In this document: in pieces, positions 34,069 to 43,159 of the stretch | Position numbering within the stretch: position 1 is the stretch's first letter | How the letters are laid out: each line of letters starts with the position of its first letter | Assembly (NCBI GenBank): GCA_045599005.1 | Contig: JAZRVF010000020.1 | Location: 148,185 to 212,184, forward strand | Source: Treponema_I sp045599005 | Lineage (GTDB): Bacteria > Spirochaetota > Spirochaetia > Treponematales > Treponemataceae | Length of the DNA: 64,000 bases | Direction of reading: 5' to 3' | The notes under the pieces: model-generated | Databases searched by the model: none | Told to the model about the DNA's origin: nothing | Seen by the model: the letters and a program-made list of their open reading frames with translations, nothing else | Program-made: the position numbers and the translations under genes

Positions 34069-34839
34069 TTATTGGCGATTCTGCCGTGAGATTTCGTAAA
34101 GCAGAATTCCTGTAGCTACAGATACGTTCAGACTGTCCAGCCGGCCGCAGGTAGGAATCGAAAGGATTCCATCACAGGTGTTTTCAAGAAGTCTGCTGAT
34201 TCCGGTGCCTTCGCTTCCCATTACGAGAGCGATTTTCCCGGTAAGCTTTGCTTTCTGGGCTGATTCTCCGCCTGCGTCTGCACCGTAAATCCAGTAACCG
34301 GCTGCTTTGAGCATTTCTGCCGCGCGTACCAGATTAGGCACAACGGAGGTAGGGACCCATGCAGAGGCACCAGCACTTGAACGCTGTATTATCTCGCTGT
34401 TTTTTGCTCCGCGGCGTTCCGGCAGAACAACAAGATCAACTCCGAACTGGTCACAGCTGCGGATTATGGCACCCACGTTGTGAGGATCCGTAACTGAATC
34501 CAACAATACCACAATTCTTGTGTTTTTGTCATCAGTATTTTGTTCCGCGGCAATGAAGGCGTCAAAATCAACTGAATTCTCTCTTGCGTTTTCCTGTGAG
34601 ACAAGCACAATGCCACGGTGGTCGCGGGCTGTCTGGTCCAGGTCGGCGGTAAGGGAATCCAGATGGGAACTGTCGCAGCTGTTGCAGACAATTCCCGCTT
34701 TTTTTGCCTGTTCCAGGATTTTTTTTACACGGGGCCCGCTTTTGGCACAATAAATCTGGAGCCCCGCAACTTTTTCCGGTTGCTGCAGGGCTGCGCGGAC
34801 TGCTTCCTCAATCGCATGAAATCCGGTGATGATCTGCAT
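34069..34839 (-). CDS. rlmB: 23S rRNA (guanosine-2'-O-)-methyltransferase, RlmB type
   Basis: SPOUT-fold 2'-O-methyltransferase acting on G2251 of 23S rRNA in the family; closely related enzymes modify tRNA. Motif 1: DPHNVGAIIRSCDQFG near residue 112; motif 2: ALVMGSEGTGISRL near 200; motif 3: IPTCGRLDSLNVSVATGILLYE near 226. The N-terminal substrate-binding part starts MQIITGFHAIEEA. This ATG (34839) follows AAGGAA and overlaps the end region of the YchJ gene, while the longer frame from 34929 would run antiparallel-frame through it. 257 residues, normal length. Confidence 0.9.
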   Translation of the reverse strand: MQIITGFHAIEEAVRAALQQPEKVAGLQIYCAKSGPRVKKILEQAKKAGIVCNSCDSSHLDSLTADLDQTARDHRGIVLVSQENARENSVDFDAFIAAEQNTDDKNTRIVVLLDSVTDPHNVGAIIRSCDQFGVDLVVLPERRGAKNSEIIQRSSAGASAWVPTSVVPNLVRAAEMLKAAGYWIYGADAGGESAQKAKLTGKIALVMGSEGTGISRLLENTCDGILSIPTCGRLDSLNVSVATGILLYEISRQNRQ

Positions 34840-34855
34840 CAGGCAATTCCTTGCA

Positions 34856-35359
34856 TCAGCGGCCGCAGCATTTTTTGTATTTAAGGCCGGATCCGCAGGG
34901 ACATGGATCGTTGCGTCCGACTTTTTCACCTGTGCGCACGATTGTGGTAGGAATCAGTTCTCCGCTTTCGTACAGCCATTCGCCGTCTTTCTTGATGAAG
35001 TTCGCATGCTCAAGATGAACGTCTTTCATGCCTTTGCGCACGTAAGTCGCAGAGAATTCAACCATTCCTTTTGTGTCGGAGGCTTTTCCCTTTTCCGTGC
35101 GGATAATCTTGAGTCCCAGCCATTCGGATTCTTCGCTCCAACGGCGGGTTTCTTCCATATCAATCTGTGATTCTTCGTCATTGTTGACACAGCTTTTTGC
35201 GATGTAGTCAATCTCATGCTTCACATATGCTGTATAGCGGCTGCGCATCAATGCTTCTGCTGTTTCTGCTGCTGCAGTTCCTTTGATAATCGGTTCACAA
35301 CACTGGTCGTAAGTTTTGCCCGAACCGCAGGGACAAAGATTTTCTTTTGTTTCGCTCAT
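34856..35359 (-). CDS. ychJ: YchJ-family protein with two SEC-C motifs
   Basis: 167 residues of the UPF0225/YchJ family. An SEC-C zinc motif lies at each end: CPCGSGKTYDQCCEP at residues 9-23 and DPCPCGSGLKYKKCC at the C-terminus. Between them is the NTF2-like domain (ALMRSRYTAYVKHEIDYIAK onward). Function is unknown; SEC-C motifs bind zinc and often contact proteins or RNA. Both a weak AAGGA and TATACT seven bases upstream precede the ATG. rlmB follows after 16 bases, so they form an operon. Confidence 0.9.
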   Translation of the reverse strand: MSETKENLCPCGSGKTYDQCCEPIIKGTAAAETAEALMRSRYTAYVKHEIDYIAKSCVNNDEESQIDMEETRRWSEESEWLGLKIIRTEKGKASDTKGMVEFSATYVRKGMKDVHLEHANFIKKDGEWLYESGELIPTTIVRTGEKVGRNDPCPCGSGLKYKKCCGR

Positions 35360-35426
35360 GTCCTTGAGTATACAGAGAACAGGGCGCCTTTGCCATACCC
35401 CCGGTGACTGTCCGGACCGGTGCTTA

Positions 35427-35456
35427 TTGGATAAAAAAACTGATTTGTGGTAATAT
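35427..35456 (+). promoter_or_regulatory. Promoter of dnaX (leaderless arrangement)
   Basis: TTGGAT (35427-35432), 18 bp, TAATAT (35451-35456), then seven bases to ATG 35464. No Shine-Dalgarno. Confidence 0.6.
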
Positions 35457-35463
35457 TTTCTTT

Positions 35464-37401
35464 ATGGCGAATTACGAAGTTACTGCTACAAGACGCCGGC
35501 CGCAGAGATTTGATGATCTGGTGGGTCAGGATTTTGTTGCTTCCACATTGAAAAATTCAATTGCCCGCGGACAGATTGCGCATGCATATCTTTTTTCAGG
35601 ACCGAGAGGCTGCGGAAAAACATCAACTGCACGTATTCTTGCAAAAGTCCTCAACTGTGAGAAAGGTGTTGAAGAAGCACCCTGCGGAGAATGTGCCGCC
35701 TGTCAGGAGATTGCACGGGGTTCATGCATGGACGTCATCGAGATTGACGGTGCGTCAAACACCAGTGTCAATGATGTGCGTCAGATCAAGGACGAAGTGC
35801 TTTTTCCGCCCAATTCATGCAAATACAAGATTTATATCATAGACGAAGTCCACATGCTTTCCACCAGTGCATTCAACGCGCTGCTGAAAACCATCGAGGA
35901 GCCGCCGCCATACGTCATCTTTATTTTTGCCACTACGGAACTCCACAAAGTGCCGGCTACGATCAAAAGCCGCTGCCAGCAGTTCCACTTCAGACTTGGT
36001 TCCATTGAACAGGTGAAGAATGTGCTGGCAGACGCGGCGGAAGAGATCGGTATCCAGGCTGACGAAGAGGCTCTGTACTGGATTGCCCGTGAATCCACCG
36101 GAAGTTTCCGTGATGCCTACACGCTTTTTGACCAGGTTGCCGCATTCTCAGGTGATCATATCACTTTTGAAGGAATCCGGGAAAAACTTGGTATTGTAGG
36201 CGTTGAGAAACTGAATGACATCTGTGAGGCCTGTGCCGCCGGTGAAGTGCAGAAAACCATTCTCATGCTGGATGAGTATATACAGTCCGGTGTAAGCGTT
36301 GAGCAGCTGATCACCAATACCACTGATTATCTCCGCAGTCTGCTGCTGATTCAGACAGGAGTCACCAAAGAAGCCCTTCTTGGCCAGAAAGCCGAACGGT
36401 ATTCACGGAAGGTTCTTGATGCATGGGATGCGATACGGCTGGAAAGAGCCCTGTCCATGTTCCTGCAGCTGTACCGTGACATCCGCTATTCGCTGAGTCC
36501 GAGGACGGAACTGGAACTGGCTTTTACAAAACTGTGCTGGCTTTCTTCCTACGTTTCTGCCCGTGAAGTGAAAACGGCAATTGACAGTGCACGGAGTTTT
36601 CTTGCAGGAAATGCGGTTTCAGGTGCGGGGCAGCCGGTGCAGATGCAGCAGTCTGTGCGTCCTGTCCACAATCTTCCGCAGCTGACACTTGGTAACGCCA
36701 CGGATGCAGCCGGTCATAGTGCTGCGAATGGTGCCGGCTCTGACAGTTCCATCAGCGGGGACAGTTCCCACAGTGCAGGGAATCCCCCGGTCACAGGTCA
36801 CAGTTTTACGGAAAACGCGCCCATTGCAAAGCAGTTTGCGGCGATACGTTCCATAATCCAGACACAGGAGTCACAGCCAGACCCTTTTGACGGTGGCGAC
36901 AGAGAATCCTTTGCAGAAAACAGTTTTCCTGCTGCTGCAAATCCTGATCTGTCGCCGGAAGAACTTCATGAGCGTCTGGTCAAGGAACTGCGGTTTTCCC
37001 AGGGATTGCTTTCCCAGTCATTGAATGATACGGAAGCCTGGTTTTTTGAAGGTGACAGGCTTGTTGTCACTGCAAAGCATCCTTTCCAGAAGCAGCAGCT
37101 GGAGAATTCACGCAGTATGCTTGCTGAGAAAATCCGGCAGATGCTAGGCAGGGCGGTGGAAATCAATGTGACTGTTCACCGTGAGGAAGAGAAGACTGCT
37201 GAGAAACTTGATCTTCCCGATTCTGTTGAGAAAGTCTGCGCCATGTTCAAAGGTACTGTGGTGGGCATAGAGGAAAACAGCACGGCGGAAGATGAGAAAA
37301 CTCAGCAGGAAAGTGAAGAAAACAGTACTGAAGAAGAAAATGCAGCGGTTGCTGAATCCCCTGCAGAAGAATATGAGGGAGATGATGGAGATGAATATTA
37401 A
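35464..37401 (+). CDS. dnaX: DNA polymerase III subunit gamma/tau
   Basis: 645-residue clamp-loader ATPase. Walker A GPRGCGKTSTAR near residue 45, zinc-binding Cys cluster (CGECAAC near 78), Walker B IIDEVHMLS near 125, sensor 1 FATTE near 155 and the SRC motif near 168 are all present. A linker rich in Gly/Ser/His (about 375-455) and a tau-like C-terminal domain follow, ending in a very acidic tail. I place the start at MANYEVTATRRRP; the frame opens 20 codons earlier but without support. No classic slippery sequence for making a shorter gamma form was noticed. First gene of dnaX-ybaB-recR. Confidence 0.95.
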   Translation: MANYEVTATRRRPQRFDDLVGQDFVASTLKNSIARGQIAHAYLFSGPRGCGKTSTARILAKVLNCEKGVEEAPCGECAACQEIARGSCMDVIEIDGASNTSVNDVRQIKDEVLFPPNSCKYKIYIIDEVHMLSTSAFNALLKTIEEPPPYVIFIFATTELHKVPATIKSRCQQFHFRLGSIEQVKNVLADAAEEIGIQADEEALYWIARESTGSFRDAYTLFDQVAAFSGDHITFEGIREKLGIVGVEKLNDICEACAAGEVQKTILMLDEYIQSGVSVEQLITNTTDYLRSLLLIQTGVTKEALLGQKAERYSRKVLDAWDAIRLERALSMFLQLYRDIRYSLSPRTELELAFTKLCWLSSYVSAREVKTAIDSARSFLAGNAVSGAGQPVQMQQSVRPVHNLPQLTLGNATDAAGHSAANGAGSDSSISGDSSHSAGNPPVTGHSFTENAPIAKQFAAIRSIIQTQESQPDPFDGGDRESFAENSFPAAANPDLSPEELHERLVKELRFSQGLLSQSLNDTEAWFFEGDRLVVTAKHPFQKQQLENSRSMLAEKIRQMLGRAVEINVTVHREEEKTAEKLDLPDSVEKVCAMFKGTVVGIEENSTAEDEKTQQESEENSTEEENAAVAESPAEEYEGDDGDEY

Positions 37402-37702
37402 TCCTTTTGATCTGCTTAAAAATGCAAAAGCCATTCAGGAAGAGATGGGAAAAGTCCAGGAAGAACTCAAGGATATTTCTGCAACCGGGAGCAGCGGCGG
37501 CGGAATTGTAAAAGTGACTGTGAACGGTCAGTTTGAGGTGACAGACGTTCTGATTGATCCCATTGCTGTGGATCCCCGTGACGTGAAAATGCTTCAGGAT
37601 CTTATTGTGGCCGCTGCCCATGACGCAGGTGAGCGCATCAAGGAGATCATAAAAGAGAAAGCCGGCCCAATGCTTGGCGGTCTGAACATTCCGGGTCTCT
37701 GA
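37391..37702 (+). CDS. ybaB: YbaB/EbfC nucleoid-associated protein
   Basis: 103-residue DNA-binding protein of the YbaB/EbfC family, normal length. Seen: NPFDLLKNAKAIQEEMGKVQ at the start, the GGGIVKVTVNGQFEVTDVLID strand region near residue 37, and VAAAHDAGERIKEIIKEKAG near the end. The ATG at 37391 lies inside the dnaX 3' end (11-base overlap) with GAGGGAG nine bases upstream; ATG 37385 is an alternative. In Borrelia the homologue EbfC is a global DNA-binding protein, which is relevant to a spirochaete. Confidence 0.93.
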   Translation: MNINPFDLLKNAKAIQEEMGKVQEELKDISATGSSGGGIVKVTVNGQFEVTDVLIDPIAVDPRDVKMLQDLIVAAAHDAGERIKEIIKEKAGPMLGGLNIPGL

Positions 37703-37705
37703 TCA

Positions 37706-38293
37706 ATGAACGCACTTGATGAACTTACCGACAGTTTTTCCCGCCTGCCGGGAATCGGTAAAAAAAGCGCATCCCGCATTTCTTATCACCTGCTGAAAAC
37801 GGACCAGGTGTTTCTGGAGCGTTTTGCCCGGCAGCTTCTTACTCTGCACGACCGCATCAAAAGATGCAGCATCTGCGGCGCATACACTGAGAATGATCCC
37901 TGTGCGATCTGCAGCGATGTGACCCGGGATAGAAGTGTGATCTGCGTTGTGGAACAGCCCCAGGATGTGCAGATAATAGAAGCTTCCCGCGAATTCAAGG
38001 GCATGTTCCATGTTCTTGGCGGTGTGATTGCGCCCCTTGAGGGAATCGGGCCGGACAAACTTTCTGTGGCACAGCTGCAGAAACGGATCCAGTCTGACGG
38101 CGTGAAAGAAGTCATCATCGCGACAAATCCCACTGTGGAAGGCGACACAACGGCTCTTTACCTCCGGCGCATCCTTGAGAACACCGGTGTGACTGTCACC
38201 CGCCTTGCATCAGGACTTCCTGTGGGCGGCGATCTTGAGTACGCAGACAGGCTGACTCTGGCAAGAAGTTTCCGTGGACGTGTATCACTTTAA
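37706..38293 (+). CDS. recR: Recombination mediator RecR
   Basis: 195-residue RecR of the RecFOR pathway, loading RecA on gapped DNA. N-terminal HhH (FSRLPGIGKKSASRISYHLL near residue 11), a C4 zinc finger (CSICGAYTENDPCAIC near 54), and a Toprim domain (VICVVEQPQDVQIIE near 75 and TNPTVEGDTTALYL near 137). It starts three bases after the ybaB stop; dnaX-ybaB-recR is a classic conserved order. Confidence 0.96.
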   Translation: MNALDELTDSFSRLPGIGKKSASRISYHLLKTDQVFLERFARQLLTLHDRIKRCSICGAYTENDPCAICSDVTRDRSVICVVEQPQDVQIIEASREFKGMFHVLGGVIAPLEGIGPDKLSVAQLQKRIQSDGVKEVIIATNPTVEGDTTALYLRRILENTGVTVTRLASGLPVGGDLEYADRLTLARSFRGRVSL

Positions 38294-38339
38294 GGCAGCA
38301 CTGTCCTGCATTGTGTTACCGTAAAAAAACATATTGTTT

Positions 38340-38466
38340 GTCGGACGCAAAAGCATTATCATTCCTGACTGAATATAGGACATGGATTTTTTGTCCTGGA
38401 AACGGCGGGCCGATGTTCTGATGGAACAGACTTTGCCCGTCGTATTTTCGATGACGGAGGCTTTGA
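38340..38466 (+). promoter_or_regulatory. Structured leader of the potD-like gene
   Basis: Three potential stems: GGACA/TGTCC (38378-38382, 38392-38396), ACGGCGGGC with GCCCGTCGT (38402-38410, 38435-38443, one mismatch) and an inner TGTTC/GAACA (38414-38418, 38424-38428). They stand just ahead of the ribosome site CGGAGG. No known riboswitch class is recognised. Confidence 0.4.
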
Positions 38467-39519
38467 ATGAAAAAAAGCTTTTGTGCCCGGATGTTCCGGC
38501 TTGTGTGTGTCATTGCGCTTGCAGTTGTGTCTCTTGCGGGTTGTTCCAATGCTGGTTCAAAAAAACTGTATCTTTTCAACTGGACTTACTACACTCCTGA
38601 CGAAGTCATCAAACAGTTTGAGAAAGAATTCGGAGTAACCATCAAAGTAGACAGTTATGCCTCAAACGAAGAGATGTATGCAAAACTTATGGCCGGTGCC
38701 ACAGGTTATGACATCATCTTCCCGTCACAGGACTATGTCTCAATCCTTATGAAGCAGGGAAAACTTGCTGAGATCGATCATTCAAAATTCACAAACAAAG
38801 AAAACATCAGTGAGATGGTGCTTGCAAAGGCAACCTACGATCCTGAGATGAAATACAGCGTTCCTTATTACATGGGTGCCGCCGGAATCGCTGTCAACAA
38901 AGAAAGAGTCTCGGATTATGAAAAGAACTGGGATATTTTCTCACGGACTGACCTTCAGAACAGAATGAGCATGATGGATGATATGCGTGAAGTGATCGGT
39001 GATGCTCTTGCTTTCAAAGGTCATTCAGTCAATTCTCTGGATCCTGCTGAACTTGCGGAGGCAAAACAGCTGATCCTTACCGAGTGGAAACCGAATCTTA
39101 CGAAATTCGATGCGGAAGGTTTCGGAAAAACTTTTGCCTCCGGTGATTTTTACGTTGTCCAGGGATATGCGGAAGCGGTATTCGGTGAAGTGCCGGAAGA
39201 AAAATGGGACACAGTGGATTTCTTCATTCCCGAGATTGGCGGTCCCATGTACATTGATTCTCTCTGTATACTCAAGAATTCAAAGAATTATGATCTTGCG
39301 ATGGAATTCATCAATTTTATCCATCGGCCTGAGATTTATGCCCAGTTCCTTGATGCATTCCATTTTCCGGCAGGTGTAAACACAAAAGCAGCCCAGTATA
39401 TGACGACTGTGCCTCATTACACAGCGGAAGACATGAAAAACTGCGAGATCAAGAATGATCTTGCGGAAGGAATTGACGTCTATAACGCAATCTGGCAAGA
39501 AATCCGTTTCGAGAACTGA
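38467..39519 (+). CDS. potD: PotD-like spermidine/putrescine-binding lipoprotein
   Basis: 350-residue periplasmic solute-binding protein of the polyamine type. The signal ends with the lipobox SLAGC, followed by KLYLFNWTYYTPDEVIKQFE, the classical PotD/PotF opening. Further: AGATGYDIIFPSQDYV near residue 78 and the C-terminal YTAEDMKNCEIKNDL. There is no permease or ATPase gene nearby, so it is an orphan binding protein here. The start has GGAGG seven bases upstream. It is 22 bases ahead of a GGDEF-EAL gene, so a sensory rather than transport role is possible. Confidence 0.88.
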   Translation: MKKSFCARMFRLVCVIALAVVSLAGCSNAGSKKLYLFNWTYYTPDEVIKQFEKEFGVTIKVDSYASNEEMYAKLMAGATGYDIIFPSQDYVSILMKQGKLAEIDHSKFTNKENISEMVLAKATYDPEMKYSVPYYMGAAGIAVNKERVSDYEKNWDIFSRTDLQNRMSMMDDMREVIGDALAFKGHSVNSLDPAELAEAKQLILTEWKPNLTKFDAEGFGKTFASGDFYVVQGYAEAVFGEVPEEKWDTVDFFIPEIGGPMYIDSLCILKNSKNYDLAMEFINFIHRPEIYAQFLDAFHFPAGVNTKAAQYMTTVPHYTAEDMKNCEIKNDLAEGIDVYNAIWQEIRFEN

Positions 39520-39541
39520 TTATTTGCCTGCTTGAGGATTT

Positions 39542-41350
39542 ATGCTGAACAGTAAAGTTTACGAAGAAGCAATCATAAACGGTGCGGAGGCTGTGTGTTT
39601 TGCAGAACCTGTTTTTGCAGAAAGTGCAGACTCCGGACAGATTTCCGATTTCAGAATCATCTTTGCAAATGACGCATTGACCGGCTTTGTGGGGGATGGT
39701 GTACATGAGGGTGCTCTGTTCTCTTCTCTTGCAGACCTTCTGGACGATGACCACTGGATTGAAGTTCCACTGCAGGTTTATGGCGGAACTTTACGCTATG
39801 TTCAGAAAGAATACTTCGTGAAAAGGCTGTCCATGTGGATAAGCGTGGTTTTTACCCGGCTGCCCAGCAATCTTCTGTGCATTTCCGTGCAGGACGTGTC
39901 TGAGATCCACCGGCGTGAAGAAGACATTATTGACCAGAACAACCGCCTTGCCGAACTTTCTGACAAACTGAATGCCGCGCGCATGGAACTGAATGCCCGG
40001 CTTGAAAGCATCAAGGCACTCAACGAGTCTCTGGAACACCTGGCTTTTTACGACAAACTGACTTCTCTGCCCAACCGGGAAAAACTTGCCCATGATCTGC
40101 ATGAGAACTGTCTGAATTGTGCCGGCACTGAAAAACAGATCTGCATCCTGCTGATGGACATAGACAATTTCAAGAATGTAAATGATGTGCGGGGCCGTGA
40201 AACCGGTGACGGCATCCTCTGTCATGTGGCATCAGTGCTGAGCGGCTTCAGGTCTGAGACTGTGGAAGCCTACCGTTTTGGCGGCGACGAGTTTGTGGTG
40301 ACTGTTTCTGATGCAGACGCAGCGGAAAAAATGGACGCCCTTTCTGACAGCATAATGGAGAGACTTGCAGAAAGTCACATACATGTCTCCTGTGGAATTG
40401 CCACTTTCCCCGATGATTCCAACTACATTGAGCGTGTTCTTTCCTACGCGGACATCACTATGTACCATGTGAAGCGCAACGGCAGGAATTCAAAGATGGT
40501 GTTCCGCCACAAGATGCAGGAGACATTCTATCAGCGGGTACTTATGGAGTCCCAGCTTGAGGCCGCGGTCAGGGATAAGTCATTCATGCTGTTCTACCAG
40601 CCTCAGGTGGATATTGCAAAAAAGAAACTGCGCGGTTTTGAAGCTTTGCTGCGCTGGAATTCCCCTGACTTCGGCTGGGTAAGTCCCGAACTTTTCATTC
40701 CTCTTGCAGAAGAGACACGCATAATCATTCCTCTGGGCGAGTGGATCATGGAGACAGCCTGCCGAACCCTTGCAAAATGGCGCCGAGATTACGGTTTTGA
40801 CGGAATAATGTCCATAAACATGTCACCCATCCAGCTGACCCAGGATGATTTTATCCCCAGACTTGAGGAAATCATCCGCGAGAACGGACTTCCGCCTGAA
40901 AGTGTTGAAGTGGAAGTTACAGAAGGAATTGCAATCACAAATCTGGATGAGACTGTCAGACTGCTTGACCGGATAAAGAAAATCGGTGTGGGCATTTCTC
41001 TTGACGATTTTGGAACAGGTTACTCATCTCTGAGTTATCTGCCCAAACTTCCTCTCTCAACCTTGAAGATTGACAAATCCTTTGTGCGGAACATTGCGCA
41101 GGATCAGAGCGCGGAATCAAACATTACGGAAGCGATTGTGTCCATGGTGTCGAAACTTGGAATTGATACGATTGCGGAAGGCGTTGAAAATACGGACCAG
41201 CTGGAAGTTCTTGAGAAACTTCACTGCAAGAATCTGCAGGGATATCTGACGGGAAAACCCATGCCCGAAGATGTATGCTGCCGGATGCTGGGCGGAGACA
41301 AATCCGCGATTGACAAACTTGGAGATGAGACAGTTGACTATCAGATTTGA
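39542..41350 (+). CDS. GGDEF-EAL cyclic-di-GMP protein with N-terminal PAS-like domain
   Basis: 602 residues, no membrane segment, so cytosolic. The N-terminal part (about 1-125) looks like a PAS-type sensor domain, and a coiled coil (about 130-170) links it to a GGDEF domain with intact RFGGDEF near residue 243 and then an EAL domain. No RxxD inhibitory site is visible before GGDEF. The EAL part keeps FEALLRW near 366, NMSP, the Glu of VEVTEG, DDFGTGYSSL, LKIDKSF and AEGVE, so phosphodiesterase activity is likely; cyclase activity is possible. GAGGA precedes the ATG. It lies between potD and an OmpA-family gene that overlaps its end. Confidence 0.92.
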   Translation: MLNSKVYEEAIINGAEAVCFAEPVFAESADSGQISDFRIIFANDALTGFVGDGVHEGALFSSLADLLDDDHWIEVPLQVYGGTLRYVQKEYFVKRLSMWISVVFTRLPSNLLCISVQDVSEIHRREEDIIDQNNRLAELSDKLNAARMELNARLESIKALNESLEHLAFYDKLTSLPNREKLAHDLHENCLNCAGTEKQICILLMDIDNFKNVNDVRGRETGDGILCHVASVLSGFRSETVEAYRFGGDEFVVTVSDADAAEKMDALSDSIMERLAESHIHVSCGIATFPDDSNYIERVLSYADITMYHVKRNGRNSKMVFRHKMQETFYQRVLMESQLEAAVRDKSFMLFYQPQVDIAKKKLRGFEALLRWNSPDFGWVSPELFIPLAEETRIIIPLGEWIMETACRTLAKWRRDYGFDGIMSINMSPIQLTQDDFIPRLEEIIRENGLPPESVEVEVTEGIAITNLDETVRLLDRIKKIGVGISLDDFGTGYSSLSYLPKLPLSTLKIDKSFVRNIAQDQSAESNITEAIVSMVSKLGIDTIAEGVENTDQLEVLEKLHCKNLQGYLTGKPMPEDVCCRMLGGDKSAIDKLGDETVDYQI

Positions 41351-42569
41351 GAGATTTCTGGCCGTTCTGTTGCTGGCCTTTGTTTTTTCAGGGATTTCCG
41401 GGGGACTTTACGCGGAAACTTTCAGATACAGGCATTCTGCAGGTGATAAATACCGCATTCTTTCTGTTGTAAGCGAAGATGTGCTGATCAACGGGGCTTT
41501 GAACAATCATTCTGAAATTGTGAACCGCATTTCTGTGGAAGTTACTGACGTTGTGGACGGAGCTGGAATAATCTCCGCGAATTTCATGACTTCGGAAGAG
41601 GCGGTTCTGGCGGGAGAAGTCAGCTCCAAACCGGCATTTGTCTGGTCCGATGAATATCTGAGTGTTTTTTCCCGTGACGAACTTGGTGTCTACGATATTT
41701 CCGATTCTTTTTTCATGCCTGTGGTGCGCAATGTGCCGGTTTTCCCGGAAGAGGACCTGCAGCCCGGTGACACCTGGTTTGCAGAAGGTGAGGAAGCCCA
41801 TGATCTGAGACGGACTTTCGGCCTTATGTCTCCGATGCTGATTCCTTTTGTGGCTGAATACTGCTATGAGGGAACAGCAGAAGTGGACGGAAAGACACTG
41901 CATCTGATCACGGTTGAATACTCCATGTACGCTGACTATCCTGCAAAAGTCTCCACAGCGGGCAATGTTCCGGTTTCTGCAATGGGTTATGTGAGTCAGG
42001 AGATTTTCTGGGACAATGAGGCCGGCGCCATAGAGACTTATGACGAGACTTTCAGTATTGTGCTTTACACAAAAAGCGGCACACGCATTGAATACAGAGG
42101 AACTTCTTCCAGTGAGATCACTGAGCGGCAGACTGTGACCGCCCGGGACACGGTTGCAAGTGTCCAGAAACAGATTGAGGACCTGGACATTGAAGGTGCC
42201 GTTGTTATTGCGGACGAGCGTGGGCTTACTCTCAGCCTTGAGAACATTCAGTTTAAGGCAGATTCAAGCTATCTGCAGGAAAGCGAGAAAATCAAGCTGA
42301 AAAAAATTGCCGGAATTCTGGAATCTTTTCCTGACAACGACCTTCTTATAAGCGGACACACTGCAAGGGCCGGCAGCGAGGAATCCTGCCAGACACTGTC
42401 TGAAAAACGGGCTCAGGCAGTTGCTGACTTCCTGCAGTCCATCGGTGTGAAAGACAAATACCACATTTATACCCGGGGCTACGGTTCCTCCGTTCCTGTT
42501 GCTGACAATGGCACAGCAGAGGGCATGGCACGGAACCGCCGTGTGGAAATCACAATTATGGAGATGTGA
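41325..42569 (+). CDS. Exported OmpA-family protein
   Basis: About 415 residues: signal peptide (FLAVLLLAFVFSGISGGLYA), a large N-terminal domain of unknown type (about 30-290), and a C-terminal OmpA-like peptidoglycan-binding domain starting at FKADSSYLQESEKIKLKKIA and ending GTAEGMARNRRVEITIMEM, with the conserved GHTARAGSEE and MARNRRVE elements. It probably anchors the envelope to peptidoglycan. ATG 41325 or TTG 41334 (with GGAG nine bases upstream) are both reasonable; either overlaps the GGDEF-EAL stop. Its stop codon is part of the 14-bp hairpin at 42566-42599. Confidence 0.85.
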   Translation: MRQLTIRFERFLAVLLLAFVFSGISGGLYAETFRYRHSAGDKYRILSVVSEDVLINGALNNHSEIVNRISVEVTDVVDGAGIISANFMTSEEAVLAGEVSSKPAFVWSDEYLSVFSRDELGVYDISDSFFMPVVRNVPVFPEEDLQPGDTWFAEGEEAHDLRRTFGLMSPMLIPFVAEYCYEGTAEVDGKTLHLITVEYSMYADYPAKVSTAGNVPVSAMGYVSQEIFWDNEAGAIETYDETFSIVLYTKSGTRIEYRGTSSSEITERQTVTARDTVASVQKQIEDLDIEGAVVIADERGLTLSLENIQFKADSSYLQESEKIKLKKIAGILESFPDNDLLISGHTARAGSEESCQTLSEKRAQAVADFLQSIGVKDKYHIYTRGYGSSVPVADNGTAEGMARNRRVEITIMEM

Positions 42570-42687
42570 AAAAAATTACGTCCCTGTAATTTTTTTCACT
42601 TCAGTTTGTTCGCACGTTGTGCTCTCAAACTGATTATTCTCGCCATCCATGGCTCGCCGCTAACGCGGTGTTTTTAAAGGAGAAAAG
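42566..42687 (+). promoter_or_regulatory. Conserved structured element before queD (copy 1)
   Basis: Two hairpins, then the conserved tail. Hairpin 1 has perfect 14-bp arms (42566-42579, 42586-42599) and loop GTCCCT. Hairpin 2 pairs 42601-42608 with 42626-42633. The tail reads CGCCATCCATGGCTCGCCGC and then TAACGCGGTGTTTTTAAAGG; it contains a CCGC-TAAC-GCGG mini-hairpin, a T-run and the ribosome site, and a possible mini-ORF ATG-GCT-CGC-CGC-TAA (42649-42663). Other copies are at 56757-56795, 56797-56913 and 58575-58617. Confidence 0.7.
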
Positions 42688-43086
42688 ATGTATCAGGTTA
42701 GAGTAGAAGCGGATTTTGCCGCTGCCCATTTTTTGAAGGATTATCACGGAAAATGTGAGAATCTGCACGGACACAACTACCAGGTCTTTGCCCATGCGAA
42801 GGGCACGGAACTGGACGAAGGCGGAATGCTGCTGGACTTTGGTCAGCTGAAGGGCGCTCTCCGCGATGTGTGCAGAAAGATTGACCATACAAACCTGAAC
42901 GACCTTTCAGAAAACGGGGTCTCTGTTTTTGCAGATAATCCCAGCGCCGAAAGAATTGCCCGGTGGATTTTTACGGAAGTGCAGAAGAAACTCCGGGAAT
43001 CCTGCGGTGACAGATATGCGGATATGCTTTTTGCCGTTGACGTCTTTGAGACTCCCACATCCCGCGCAAGATACAGCGTAGATTGA
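42688..43086 (+). CDS. queD: 6-carboxytetrahydropterin synthase/6-pyruvoyl-tetrahydropterin synthase family
   Basis: 132-residue QueD/PTPS-family enzyme, most likely converting dihydroneopterin triphosphate to 6-carboxytetrahydropterin in queuosine synthesis. Zinc-binding His residues are in AAHFLKDYHGKCENLHGHNY near residue 12 (catalytic Cys in GKCENLHGH), and the C-terminal Glu lies in VDVFETPTSRARY. The ribosome site AAGGAGA belongs to the conserved element in front. No queC or queE is adjacent. Confidence 0.92.
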   Translation: MYQVRVEADFAAAHFLKDYHGKCENLHGHNYQVFAHAKGTELDEGGMLLDFGQLKGALRDVCRKIDHTNLNDLSENGVSVFADNPSAERIARWIFTEVQKKLRESCGDRYADMLFAVDVFETPTSRARYSVD

Positions 43087-43159
43087 TTACGAAAAAATGG
43101 CACCAGCTTCAGCAGTCGTCAGAAAAACCTGTCAGGAACGGAAAGGTGAGGAACAGAAA

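Noticed and set aside
35464..37401. Programmed frameshift in dnaX giving a short gamma form
   Set aside because: No A-AAA-AAG-type slippery site with a following stem was noticed; the full frame is intact.
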